Assembly (NCBI GenBank): GCA_021107195.1
Contig: JAIOTF010000219.1
Coordinates: 1-12,731, forward strand
Origin: Anaerolineaceae bacterium
GTDB lineage: Bacteria > Chloroflexota > Anaerolineae > Anaerolineales > Anaerolineaceae
Reading direction: 5' to 3'
Length of the DNA stretch: 12,731 nt
A model generated the notes under the pieces. It was not told the origin of the DNA. It did no database searches and saw only the letters and a list, made by a program, of their open reading frames with translations. Shown here piece by piece: positions 1-7,938 of the stretch. A program made the translations under genes and the position numbers. Position 1 is the first letter of the stretch, and each line of letters opens with the position of its first letter.

Positions 1-1
1 C

Positions 2-3000
2 TATTGGCGGACTGCGCTGGTTTGCTTATACGGGTTGGTGCCAGATGGACCAAGTATGTTGGATGTTTTGTCTGACCTGGATCAGACAGGCAAGTTTCAA
101 GCAGTTATTTCGCACGTGCTGCTTTCTTATCCTTATTCCGATGAGGAACGCCAAGAGCAGTTTTATGTGCTGTTGTCGAAAATGCCGATTGCCAAAGCAT
201 GTGCCAATCTACGCGGCCTGGTTGTCTCTGGAGAAACTGAGTCAGCCAGGAGACTGGCGGAAGCGCTTCTGGAAGAACATAATGGCGAATGTAAATTCGC
301 TGAAAGCGACTGGGGTTCTCTGGACAGTCAACAATTATTGGCAGGTATGTCAAAATTGCAATCCCTGGCAGGCTTGTGCCATTTGGCCGGGCAGTCAAAA
401 AAAGGATTCTACTTGTTGAAGGCAGCTGAGGAAGCTGCACGCAACTGGCAAGCAGGATTGCACTTGCAGGGGCTGGCAGATGCTGAGCAGATGGGAGAGG
501 CTGAAAAGTATTTAGAGAAGGTAATGCTTACAGGCAGTCCCGAGCTTATTTTCAAGCAGCCAGAGGTAAGCTTTGTTTCCAAAGCCGCTGTCGGCATTTT
601 AGATGACATTACATTACCAGATATGCACCCGTTTCTGCAGCTTCGGAAGGCGCAGACGCTCAAAGCAGGCGGAGAATTGGCCAAAGCTCAATTGCAGGCA
701 CGAAGTGCGGTAGATCAAATTATTAAGTTGGTGAGTAAGAGAGAGGCTTTATTTACCCCCAGATTTGTACCGAATTGGAATCCTTTGGAATTAATCCGGA
801 TACTGGAATCACTTGATCTGGAAGCCGAAGCTCTGCAAACAGCTCTCCTTTTTCAGCAAGAACGCCCAAACGATTTGAATCTGCTTCACTACCTTAGCGG
901 GTACTTAGACAAGATTGAAGATTATCCCGCCGCGAATGCCTATGCTCACGCTGCTGCCGTATTAAAACCAAAGGAACCGGAGAATTTTCGGAAACTCGCT
1001 TCGCTTCAAGAGAAGATGCGGCTTTGGAAAGATGCCTATGAATCATGGGCACAAGTTATTCGTCTGATTGAAGATCCCAATACCAGTGATTGGATGAAAT
1101 TTGGAAAAAGTGCCTATCAAGCCGAAATGCCAAGGATCGCTGCAAAAGCCTGCGAGAGCGCTATTGAAAAAGACCCCGAGAACGAAAAAGCGAACGCCTT
1201 AATGGGGAAGGTGCTACAACAGTTGGAGGATTTCGAAGGCTCAATTCCTTTCTTTACTGTTGCAACTCAAGCAGCACCAAAAAATGTTGAGCATTGGATT
1301 GATCTCTCGAATGCCTATGTCGAGATGGAATTGAATGATCATGCGCTCTCGACTTTGCAAGCCGGGCACGCCGCAGTACCAAATTCTGCTTCCATCAATT
1401 ATTCGTTGGGCAAACTTTATCAGACTTGTGGAAAACCAGAAAAGGCTTTACCCTTCCTGGAAACTGCTGCCGGGTTAAATCCTGAATCTTCAGAATTGGC
1501 CTACGAATTGGGATTGAATTTGTTTAAGCTCCAAGAGAACGAGAAGGCGAAACAGATCTTGGCTAAGTCTCTGAAAAAATGGCCGCAAGACCATGCTATT
1601 GCAAGGCTTCTGGCAGAATTGGCTTTGAAGGAACGAGACTATGAATCCGCTGTTCCGGCTTTGGAAATTGCAATTCAGGCCAGCGATGTGCCTAAAGAAT
1701 TAAAGCTGGCGTATGTGGATGCATTGTTTAATGGGCAAGACCCGTTGTTGTCTGGAAAGAACAAAGTGCAGGCGGCAAAAGTATGGCAGTCGGAGAATAT
1801 CCTCCGCGGCATTTTGGAGAAACAACCTCATTCCTTTGTGGTGCAACTGGGATTGGCAGAAGTTTTAGGCACCCGCGGGCAGAACCAAGATGCGCTTGAA
1901 CTATTCAAGATATTGATCGAGACGCCTAATGTCACATTGCCTGAATGGCGGTGGCGGTTATATGCAGGCATGGGGGCAGTGGCAGATTCATTGGAAATCA
2001 AGGATCTTGCACTAGCTTCAATGAAAGAGGCAGCGCAGGCAGCACCAGATCGTCCGGATGTGATGAAGAAGTTGGCAGAGGTTTACCTTCATGCAGAATT
2101 ACCGAACGAAGCTTTCCGGACGATTCAGACTGTACGTAATATGGCGCCAGATCAAATCGGCATTTTGATTTGGTATGCGGATATGGCAAAATCAACAGGT
2201 CATATTGAAGAGGCGTTAGAGGCGTTGGGGTGTGCAACGCAGATCAACGCACAACTCCCGGAGCTTTGGGTACGGCTGGCTGCTTGCCAGAATCAATTGA
2301 ATGATGCGACTGCTATGCGTGAAAGCCTAAAGAAGATGGCATTACTCAAGGATGTGCCAGCGCGCACATTGCGGGAAGCTGCCTATTTGTATATTGGTTT
2401 ACAAGAATTGCGGGAAGCATTAACTTGTTTGTCACACGCAGTGGCGAGTGAAGAAGCAGACCCTGCTTTAGTATTTGATCTGGCGTGCGTTCAGGCCCGG
2501 TGTGGAGATGCTGAGGACGCCGAAGAGAACTTACGGGAATTGATCAGCGCATATCCAGAGAACGCATGTCTGTATATGTTCCAGGCCGATTTGTTAGTCT
2601 CGCTGGATCGCGTACAGGGTGCGCTAGCAAGCTTACAGCACGTCGAAACATTAGAGAATGAAACAAAACGATTTCCGTTCAATGACAGCGATATCTTAAA
2701 AGTATTGCCTGAAGATTGGTATCGGTCTTTGATCTCTCCTGAAGCTTTGGACTTGCGAATGGGCGTACTGCACGAAAGTGTTGGAGACAGTCAGGCAGCA
2801 TTGTCATATTTAGAGAAGGCTCTAGTCCAAAAACCAGAATCGGCACAAGTCCGCTATATGGTTGCTGATCTTGCTGATGCTTTGCTCTGTAAAGACAAAG
2901 CTGCCAGATTGCTGTCCCCCGTTGGAGGCAATGAAAGTCTAAGTGAAGAGGACTATATTTCTGATTGGGAGAGGAACGCGAGGGCTGGATTATATGCTTT

Positions 3001-5011
3001 GATAGCTGCCAATAGTTTAAAGACGGGAAGTCTTTCCGACCAGGTAGAAAAGTTAGTCGCGACCGGTTTGCAATATGTTTCAAATCATCCTGGTTTGCTT
3101 GCTTTGATCAGTCAAAACCAGGCTAGAAATGGGGATATGCAGTCAGCATCAGAAAATTATGAAAAAGCAGTCCAGCTTTATGAGCAAGATCAGCAGGAAC
3201 AAAAGCAAGAAAAGAAATTGTGGCAACCTCATTTAATGGATTTGAAAGGATATTCATCTGCTACTGGAATTCAAGTTTCCGAGGCTGCTTTTGCATTAGA
3301 GAGATGGGATGATGCGGTCAGGATCGGCGAAAATCTGGCTGAGAAACGCCCTTATGAAGGGCGGTCTCTGTTGCATCTTGCTGGTTTGATTGTTCGGGTG
3401 CTTGAATTAAACCAATTAACGACTGAATTAAAAGCTATTCGACATGTGCCGAGTCAAAAAACTCTGGATTTTGCGAATGAGGAACGGTTCAACGATCTGA
3501 TCAATAGAGCAGAAAACATTCGAAAGTCTGAAGAGGTAGTGCGCTGGGCTGTTCGCGGAAACATGGTGTTTCATTCCTCGCTGGAGCGGATTCGCAGTTT
3601 TGCAAAGAGTGCCAAGTCTGAAGAGGATCTGGTCGCATTGGTAGCGGCATTACGGCGAAGCAGCAACTTTGCTGGTGCAATCCAAATCGGAAAAAAATAT
3701 CCAGGTCAACCAAAGGTGCTGGTTGAATACGGGCTTAGTCTCCAAAAAACAGCACCCCAAAAAGGGTTTGCGGCCATTTTCAAGGCAACGGAATTGCAGC
3801 CGAAAAATCCGCTAACTTATGCCGCTCTGGCCGTTGTGGCACAAGAAGCAGGCATGTATGATGAGGCTTTGTCTGCATTGGAAACCTCATTAGAGATATG
3901 GTCTGATGAACCAGAATGGCATGCCTGGGCAGCACAGCTTGCCGAGTTGGAATTTGAGATGGATAAGGCAGTAAAGCATTGGGAAACTGCTGTTGAATTG
4001 GTACCGGACAAGCTCGAATATAGACTTGCATTGGGAAATGCGTACATCGGGAAGGGTGAGTTCTTACAGGCGGTGGGTTTGCTGGAAGGCTTAAGCAAAA
4101 AGGAAGGCGATCAAGGTCAGGTTTGGTTACTGCTCTCGAAAGCATATCAGCGAACTCAAACTTGGGAGAAAGCGCTCCAGGCATCCGAGCGAGCGGCGGT
4201 TATCGATCGGTTCTCCCCAGAACCTGTTTTGCAGAGCGGCAAAATTGCGCTCTCGTTGGGTAAGCAGAAAAAAGCAATGGAATGTGCCAGGCTGGCATTG
4301 AAGCGAGCTCCGGGTGCGGTAAACAGTATTTTATTTCTGTGTGAAGTGCAGAAGGCAGTTGGTAAGTCATCAGAAGCATTGCGCATCCTTGAAGAAGCGA
4401 TCAACGGCGGGCAGCAATCTTCTGAAATCATGCTGGAGCGATCCAGGCTGGTTCATGCGATGAAAGGGGCAAAAGAAAGCGAACCGTTATTATTGACGCT
4501 GGTTGAAGACGAGCCTGAAAATGCAGAAGCTTTGGGGTTTTTAGCTGAAGTGCAATTGGCAGCAGATAAACCACAAGAAGCAAGCATGCACGCATTCCGT
4601 GCGTTGAAGATTGACCCAACATTGCAGGGGCTCAATTATTTGATTGGCACCATGAAGCGAGCGGATGGACATCTGGATCAGGCAGTTCATTATTTCAGCG
4701 AGGCGGTTCGTCAAAACCCACAAGATTTAGAAGCCTACGTTGCTTTAGGAGAAACGTATTTGGATCGACGAGAAAATAGCCTGGCCTTCGAGATATTTGA
4801 GAAGGCGATGGGAATTGCACCAGACGATTACCGTTTGTATTATCAGGCTGGTGTGATCCTAAGGGAGCAAAAGGACTATATGGGAGCAGAAGACATGATG
4901 CGGCGCGCTTCTGAATTGGCTCCTGGTGATGTGAATATCCGCCGGCAACTTGGCGCTGTTGTTGCATTGAACCTGGTACACAATCCAAAAGAGGTGAAAA
5001 CGTGTCTGTAA
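2..5011 (+). CDS. Giant tetratricopeptide-repeat (TPR) scaffold protein, 5' end missing
   Basis: The visible part is 1669 residues. The frame has no stop from base 2 onward, and the TTG at 35 has no ribosome-binding site, so the real start is probably upstream of the window. Numbering from that TTG, residues 1-275 are helical but poorly repeat-like. Degenerate 34-residue TPR units, with the usual A/L/Y/G-A/Y-P spacing and endings such as LKP, KDPEN, LNPES and IAPDD, run from about 279 to 800. A less regular section follows, then a Gln/Glu/Lys linker at about 1050-1061, then a second clear TPR array from about 1256 to the end. No enzyme motif, membrane segment or signal peptide was seen. TPR arrays form superhelices that bind proteins or peptides, so a scaffold or sensor role is inferred. 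The last codons overlap the start of the protease gene at 5002, implying co-expression and probable partnership. The binding target is unknown. The TPR call is firm; the role is not. Confidence 0.9.
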   Translation, partial: YWRTALVCLYGLVPDGPSMLDVLSDLDQTGKFQAVISHVLLSYPYSDEERQEQFYVLLSKMPIAKACANLRGLVVSGETESARRLAEALLEEHNGECKFAESDWGSLDSQQLLAGMSKLQSLAGLCHLAGQSKKGFYLLKAAEEAARNWQAGLHLQGLADAEQMGEAEKYLEKVMLTGSPELIFKQPEVSFVSKAAVGILDDITLPDMHPFLQLRKAQTLKAGGELAKAQLQARSAVDQIIKLVSKREALFTPRFVPNWNPLELIRILESLDLEAEALQTALLFQQERPNDLNLLHYLSGYLDKIEDYPAANAYAHAAAVLKPKEPENFRKLASLQEKMRLWKDAYESWAQVIRLIEDPNTSDWMKFGKSAYQAEMPRIAAKACESAIEKDPENEKANALMGKVLQQLEDFEGSIPFFTVATQAAPKNVEHWIDLSNAYVEMELNDHALSTLQAGHAAVPNSASINYSLGKLYQTCGKPEKALPFLETAAGLNPESSELAYELGLNLFKLQENEKAKQILAKSLKKWPQDHAIARLLAELALKERDYESAVPALEIAIQASDVPKELKLAYVDALFNGQDPLLSGKNKVQAAKVWQSENILRGILEKQPHSFVVQLGLAEVLGTRGQNQDALELFKILIETPNVTLPEWRWRLYAGMGAVADSLEIKDLALASMKEAAQAAPDRPDVMKKLAEVYLHAELPNEAFRTIQTVRNMAPDQIGILIWYADMAKSTGHIEEALEALGCATQINAQLPELWVRLAACQNQLNDATAMRESLKKMALLKDVPARTLREAAYLYIGLQELREALTCLSHAVASEEADPALVFDLACVQARCGDAEDAEENLRELISAYPENACLYMFQADLLVSLDRVQGALASLQHVETLENETKRFPFNDSDILKVLPEDWYRSLISPEALDLRMGVLHESVGDSQAALSYLEKALVQKPESAQVRYMVADLADALLCKDKAARLLSPVGGNESLSEEDYISDWERNARAGLYALIAANSLKTGSLSDQVEKLVATGLQYVSNHPGLLALISQNQARNGDMQSASENYEKAVQLYEQDQQEQKQEKKLWQPHLMDLKGYSSATGIQVSEAAFALERWDDAVRIGENLAEKRPYEGRSLLHLAGLIVRVLELNQLTTELKAIRHVPSQKTLDFANEERFNDLINRAENIRKSEEVVRWAVRGNMVFHSSLERIRSFAKSAKSEEDLVALVAALRRSSNFAGAIQIGKKYPGQPKVLVEYGLSLQKTAPQKGFAAIFKATELQPKNPLTYAALAVVAQEAGMYDEALSALETSLEIWSDEPEWHAWAAQLAELEFEMDKAVKHWETAVELVPDKLEYRLALGNAYIGKGEFLQAVGLLEGLSKKEGDQGQVWLLLSKAYQRTQTWEKALQASERAAVIDRFSPEPVLQSGKIALSLGKQKKAMECARLALKRAPGAVNSILFLCEVQKAVGKSSEALRILEEAINGGQQSSEIMLERSRLVHAMKGAKESEPLLLTLVEDEPENAEALGFLAEVQLAADKPQEASMHAFRALKIDPTLQGLNYLIGTMKRADGHLDQAVHYFSEAVRQNPQDLEAYVALGETYLDRRENSLAFEIFEKAMGIAPDDYRLYYQAGVILREQKDYMGAEDMMRRASELAPGDVNIRRQLGAVVALNLVHNPKEVKTCL
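4991..5004 (+). promoter_or_regulatory. Ribosome-binding site that fixes the GTG start of the protease gene
   Basis: GAGGTG at 4991-4996 lies five bases before the GTG at 5002. It sits inside the last codons of the TPR gene, whose TAA ends at 5011. A good Shine-Dalgarno sequence in the overlap supports the GTG start over a later ATG at 5128 and suggests translational coupling between the two proteins. Confidence 0.75.
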
Positions 5012-7719
5012 GCATTGAAGACCGGGGCAATCAGGGAGAACAAAACAATTTCAGCCGAAAGGACTTGCTGGTTGTTCTTCGCGCTGCGCAATCGGTGAAC
5101 GCGTACAGGTTTACCAGGCAAGCAACCATGGAATGGTTGAGTATTTACCCTGGGGATCTGGAGATCAACCTTTGGTTGGCAAAAGCGTTGATCGGAGAAG
5201 GGCGGCTTGAACAAGCGTTAGAGATCATCGAAAAGTTGTGTGCGATTGATCCGGAGTATACAGCGGTCTGGCGATTGGCGGCAGAGCTTTATGCCCCAGG
5301 GAGTTCTCCGCGGGTGCAGGCAGTTTCAGCCTTGCAAGCTCTAGGGCGTCCAGCAAAGATGTCAGGAAATCTTTTACCGTGGAGTTCTATGTTGTTTTCA
5401 GCAAGAGAACAACTACAGAAGGACGAATTGACTGTTGCAGAACAGATGGTATATACGGTGTTGTCCCAATATCCTGATGCAGTTCTTGGGGCGATCCAGC
5501 ATTTGAAGTTGTTGGAATTTGCACAGGATGAAACAGGTCTCTTGAGTTACTCACGCGTGTATCATGTTCGTTGGCCAACATGCCTGCATTTTTCCCTGTT
5601 GACTGCGAAGGGGATGCTCGATCAGGGCGAAGAAACCGAAGCAATGCAATTGTTTCAGCAATGTGTCGCAAGTGATCCTGAGGGGCGAGTCGCAAGTCGC
5701 TTGTGGGGCAGCGAGCACGTTTATCAGCCGCTTTGGCCAGGGGAGTTAAATGTGCGATTTGAGCTTGCTGTGCCGGCTGACGTAGCTTATGCATTGGGTC
5801 TGAATCAACTGAGCCGACCTAGTTCAAACCCTGAGGAATATATCAGCGCGGTTGAGGTTAATGCGTTTTCAGAAGGACGAAGAAGTGCGGGAAATGTTGA
5901 TGTTTCTATCGTTGAAGGTGATAAAGAATCGCCCATCCATGGTTTGAGGAAACCTGGTGTGGAAAGGAAATCGCCGCGAGACGTCGAAGAGGTGTGGCTT
6001 GTCAATCGCAGGAAGCGCCGTGCGCACGATTCTGAGTTAGCTGCTGTGGAAAAAGCGTTTGAGCGATTGGCAGAAAAATATCATGACCCGAAGCTTAACG
6101 AGGCAGATGGAAGGTTTCCGGTTTATGTGGTATTTTCGACCAAGTCTGGTTTGGAAAAAAAGTATGGCGGACAGATTGAGGGTGTTTTCGAAAAAGAGAT
6201 GCAGCGATTGGCGGCAACGATTTCGAATTACCCTGATTGGGGTGGCCTTGTTTTCATCCCGGATGATCCTAAATCTGTTGATGCTTATGGATTGTCTGCT
6301 GTTGATGAAGTTGATCCCTGGACGTTGAAACTGGCTTTAGTGGATCTGGACCAGGCTTTGGCAAAAAAAGGTTCTATGATTGGGGCATTGCTCATCGTTG
6401 GCGGTGGGGATGTTGTGCCTTTTCACCATTTGCCCAATCCCACTGACGATATGGATGAAGACGTGCCGTCTGACAATCCGTATGCTACTCTGGATGGAAA
6501 CTATTTTGTGCCTGAATGGCCGGCGGGCCGGTTACCTGACGAGAAAGGATCTGATCCGGCATTTTTATTAAAACAGCTTCGCAAGGTGATCAATGAGCAC
6601 CAAGGGAAGATTTCCGGCAAGAAGACGATTAATATAACAAGTTGGTTGGAACAGTTCATTGCATTTTTAGTATCGCTATTCGCCAGGCGAAAGCCGACTA
6701 GCATCCAGATCAAGAATGGCTTTGGATATTCTGCGGCTGTTTGGCGGCGTTCTTCGATTGCTGCATTTCGACCGATTGGTGATGGGCAATGCCTGGAAGT
6801 TTCGCCGCCGGAACCGAAAGAAGATTTTGATTACAATCAGATCATGGAGTCCGGTTTGGGATATTTCAATCTTCATGGATTAGCGGATGCACCAGAGTGG
6901 TATGGGCAACGAGACATCACAGAGCCTTATGTTGGTCCAGATTATCCGATTGCACTGCGTCCGTCTGATCTGGTGAAAAACGGCAAAACGCCGCGAGTTG
7001 TATTTTCAGAAGCTTGTTATGGCGGGCATGTATTTGGCAAGAGAGAATCAGATTCGCTCGCATTACGTTTCCTTTCCGTGGGCACGTCAGCGGTGGTGGC
7101 TTCAACGTGTATTGCGTATGGTTCTGTGAGTCCGCCATTGATTGGAGCTGATTTGCTCGCCAATTATTTTTGGCTGTATTTGCAGGAAGGTATGTCAAGT
7201 GGAGAAGCTCTGCTGCGCGCAAAGATCGATTTTGTTCGACAGATGGAGAAGCGCCAAGGGTTTATGGATGGCGAAGACCAAAAAACGATGATTTCATTTG
7301 TGCTGTATGGCGACCCGTTGGCGCGTGGCAATGGTCAACAAGTAAGCGCAAAATCTATCACTCGATTGCGGGCACGGATGGAAGTACGCATGGTTTGTGA
7401 TATCAAGGAAAATGGCGAGGTTGATTGCTGTGAGAAGGATGTTGTGTCTGAAGCGAAGCAATTGGTGGAGGTTTATCTTCCTGGAATTGAGAATGCAGAA
7501 ATCTCAGTCAGCAAGGAATACCAAATCGACAATGAGTATTTCAGGCGTAAGGACTTAGGAGCGTCGGTGTCCTCAACCTCGTATGCGAAAGGAAAAGCCG
7601 GGCGCACAGTGGTCACTGTGAGGAAACAGGCAAAAAGTAATGCAAAAATTCATCATCATTATGCGCGAGTTACAATGGATAAGAATGGCAAGATAGTGAA
7701 ATTAGCGATTTCCCGATAA
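5002..7719 (+). CDS. TPR-linked C25 (gingipain)-type caspase-fold cysteine protease, cytosolic
   Basis: This 905-residue protein has four parts. Residues 20-265 are TPR-like helices. Residues 272-345 are a charged, probably disordered linker ending in a basic cluster, RRKRR (336-340). Residues 374-775 are a clan CD protease domain. Residues 785-905 are an unassigned tail. The protease call rests on LIVGGGDVVPF (464-474), SDNPYATLDG (490-499) and PAGRLP (507-512), which match the gingipain N-subdomain pattern. It also rests on NLHG with His625 and SEACYGG with Cys672, each following a hydrophobic strand as in caspase-fold enzymes. The stretch after Cys672 (LALRFLSVGTSAVVAS, then GEALLRAKIDF) also resembles CHAT proteases, so the exact family is C25 or a C25/CHAT intermediate. 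The protein starts MSVSIEDRGNQ, with no signal peptide or secretion domain, unlike secreted gingipains. It presumably cleaves an intracellular protein; the substrate is unknown. Its likely partner is the overlapping upstream TPR protein, and the pair may act as a regulated protease effector. That role is inference. Confidence 0.85.
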   Translation: MSVSIEDRGNQGEQNNFSRKDLLVVLRAAQSVNAYRFTRQATMEWLSIYPGDLEINLWLAKALIGEGRLEQALEIIEKLCAIDPEYTAVWRLAAELYAPGSSPRVQAVSALQALGRPAKMSGNLLPWSSMLFSAREQLQKDELTVAEQMVYTVLSQYPDAVLGAIQHLKLLEFAQDETGLLSYSRVYHVRWPTCLHFSLLTAKGMLDQGEETEAMQLFQQCVASDPEGRVASRLWGSEHVYQPLWPGELNVRFELAVPADVAYALGLNQLSRPSSNPEEYISAVEVNAFSEGRRSAGNVDVSIVEGDKESPIHGLRKPGVERKSPRDVEEVWLVNRRKRRAHDSELAAVEKAFERLAEKYHDPKLNEADGRFPVYVVFSTKSGLEKKYGGQIEGVFEKEMQRLAATISNYPDWGGLVFIPDDPKSVDAYGLSAVDEVDPWTLKLALVDLDQALAKKGSMIGALLIVGGGDVVPFHHLPNPTDDMDEDVPSDNPYATLDGNYFVPEWPAGRLPDEKGSDPAFLLKQLRKVINEHQGKISGKKTINITSWLEQFIAFLVSLFARRKPTSIQIKNGFGYSAAVWRRSSIAAFRPIGDGQCLEVSPPEPKEDFDYNQIMESGLGYFNLHGLADAPEWYGQRDITEPYVGPDYPIALRPSDLVKNGKTPRVVFSEACYGGHVFGKRESDSLALRFLSVGTSAVVASTCIAYGSVSPPLIGADLLANYFWLYLQEGMSSGEALLRAKIDFVRQMEKRQGFMDGEDQKTMISFVLYGDPLARGNGQQVSAKSITRLRARMEVRMVCDIKENGEVDCCEKDVVSEAKQLVEVYLPGIENAEISVSKEYQIDNEYFRRKDLGASVSSTSYAKGKAGRTVVTVRKQAKSNAKIHHHYARVTMDKNGKIVKLAISR

Positions 7720-7739
7720 TATATTCTTATAAGGAAAGC

Positions 7740-7780
7740 AAACAGGCACAGGCAATTTTATGACCTGTGTCTGTTTATTT
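7740..7780 (+). terminator. Hairpin terminator after the TPR/protease operon
   Basis: The arms at 7740-7752 (AAACAGGCACAGG) and 7764-7776 (CCTGTGTCTGTTT) form a 13-pair stem with one G-U pair and an 11-base loop. The T-rich TTTATTTAT runs from the end of the stem. It begins about 20 bases after the protease stop codon, so it separates that operon from alaS. The stem is clear, but the T-tract is interrupted, so termination may be only moderate. Confidence 0.75.
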
Positions 7781-7815
7781 ATGTGGATAGTGATTGAATA
7801 AGGGTGTATTGATTA

Positions 7816-7844
7816 TTGCTTGTTCGCCATTCATCGCATATAAT
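7816..7844 (+). promoter_or_regulatory. Putative sigma70-type promoter for alaS
   Basis: A perfect TATAAT lies at 7839-7844. A weak -35 element, TTGCTT at 7816-7821, stands 17 bases upstream. Transcription would begin near 7851 and leave a leader of about 85 bases before the alaS ATG. The position between the preceding terminator and alaS supports it. The -35 matches the consensus only at TTG. Confidence 0.55.
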
Positions 7845-7925
7845 TCAATGCATGTTGCATTTTCACATTTTGGAATTTAACGAAACTTGATGCAATATAA
7901 AGAGACTATTCATAAATCAAAGGTC

Positions 7926-7938
7926 AGGAGTTTGCATG
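7926..7938 (+). promoter_or_regulatory. Ribosome-binding site of alaS
   Basis: AGGAG at 7926-7930 stands five bases before the ATG at 7936. This matches the conserved N-terminus expected for alanyl-tRNA synthetase, so the start is secure. Confidence 0.8.

Noticed and set aside
35..37. TTG at 35 as the start of the giant TPR gene
   Set aside because: There is no ribosome-binding site, and the frame is open from base 2 upstream of it. The protein most likely begins outside the window.
2679..4184. Several minus-strand open frames of 60-134 codons within the TPR gene
   Set aside because: They run opposite a continuous TPR coding region, overlap each other in different frames and show no domain.
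869..5011. DNA-level tandem repeats or CRISPR-like array in the TPR gene
   Set aside because: The periodicity is at protein level (about 34 residues) with diverged DNA. No identical spaced repeats were seen.
2..7719. Type III-E CRISPR (gRAMP/TPR-CHAT) locus
   Set aside because: No Cas7-like fusion protein, repeat array or Csx30-type gene is visible, and the protease motifs fit C25 better than canonical CHAT. It is kept only as an analogy.
7720..7935. T-box riboswitch ahead of alaS
   Set aside because: The T-box consensus (AGGGTGGNACCGCG-like) is absent, and there is no terminator hairpin between the putative promoter and the ATG.
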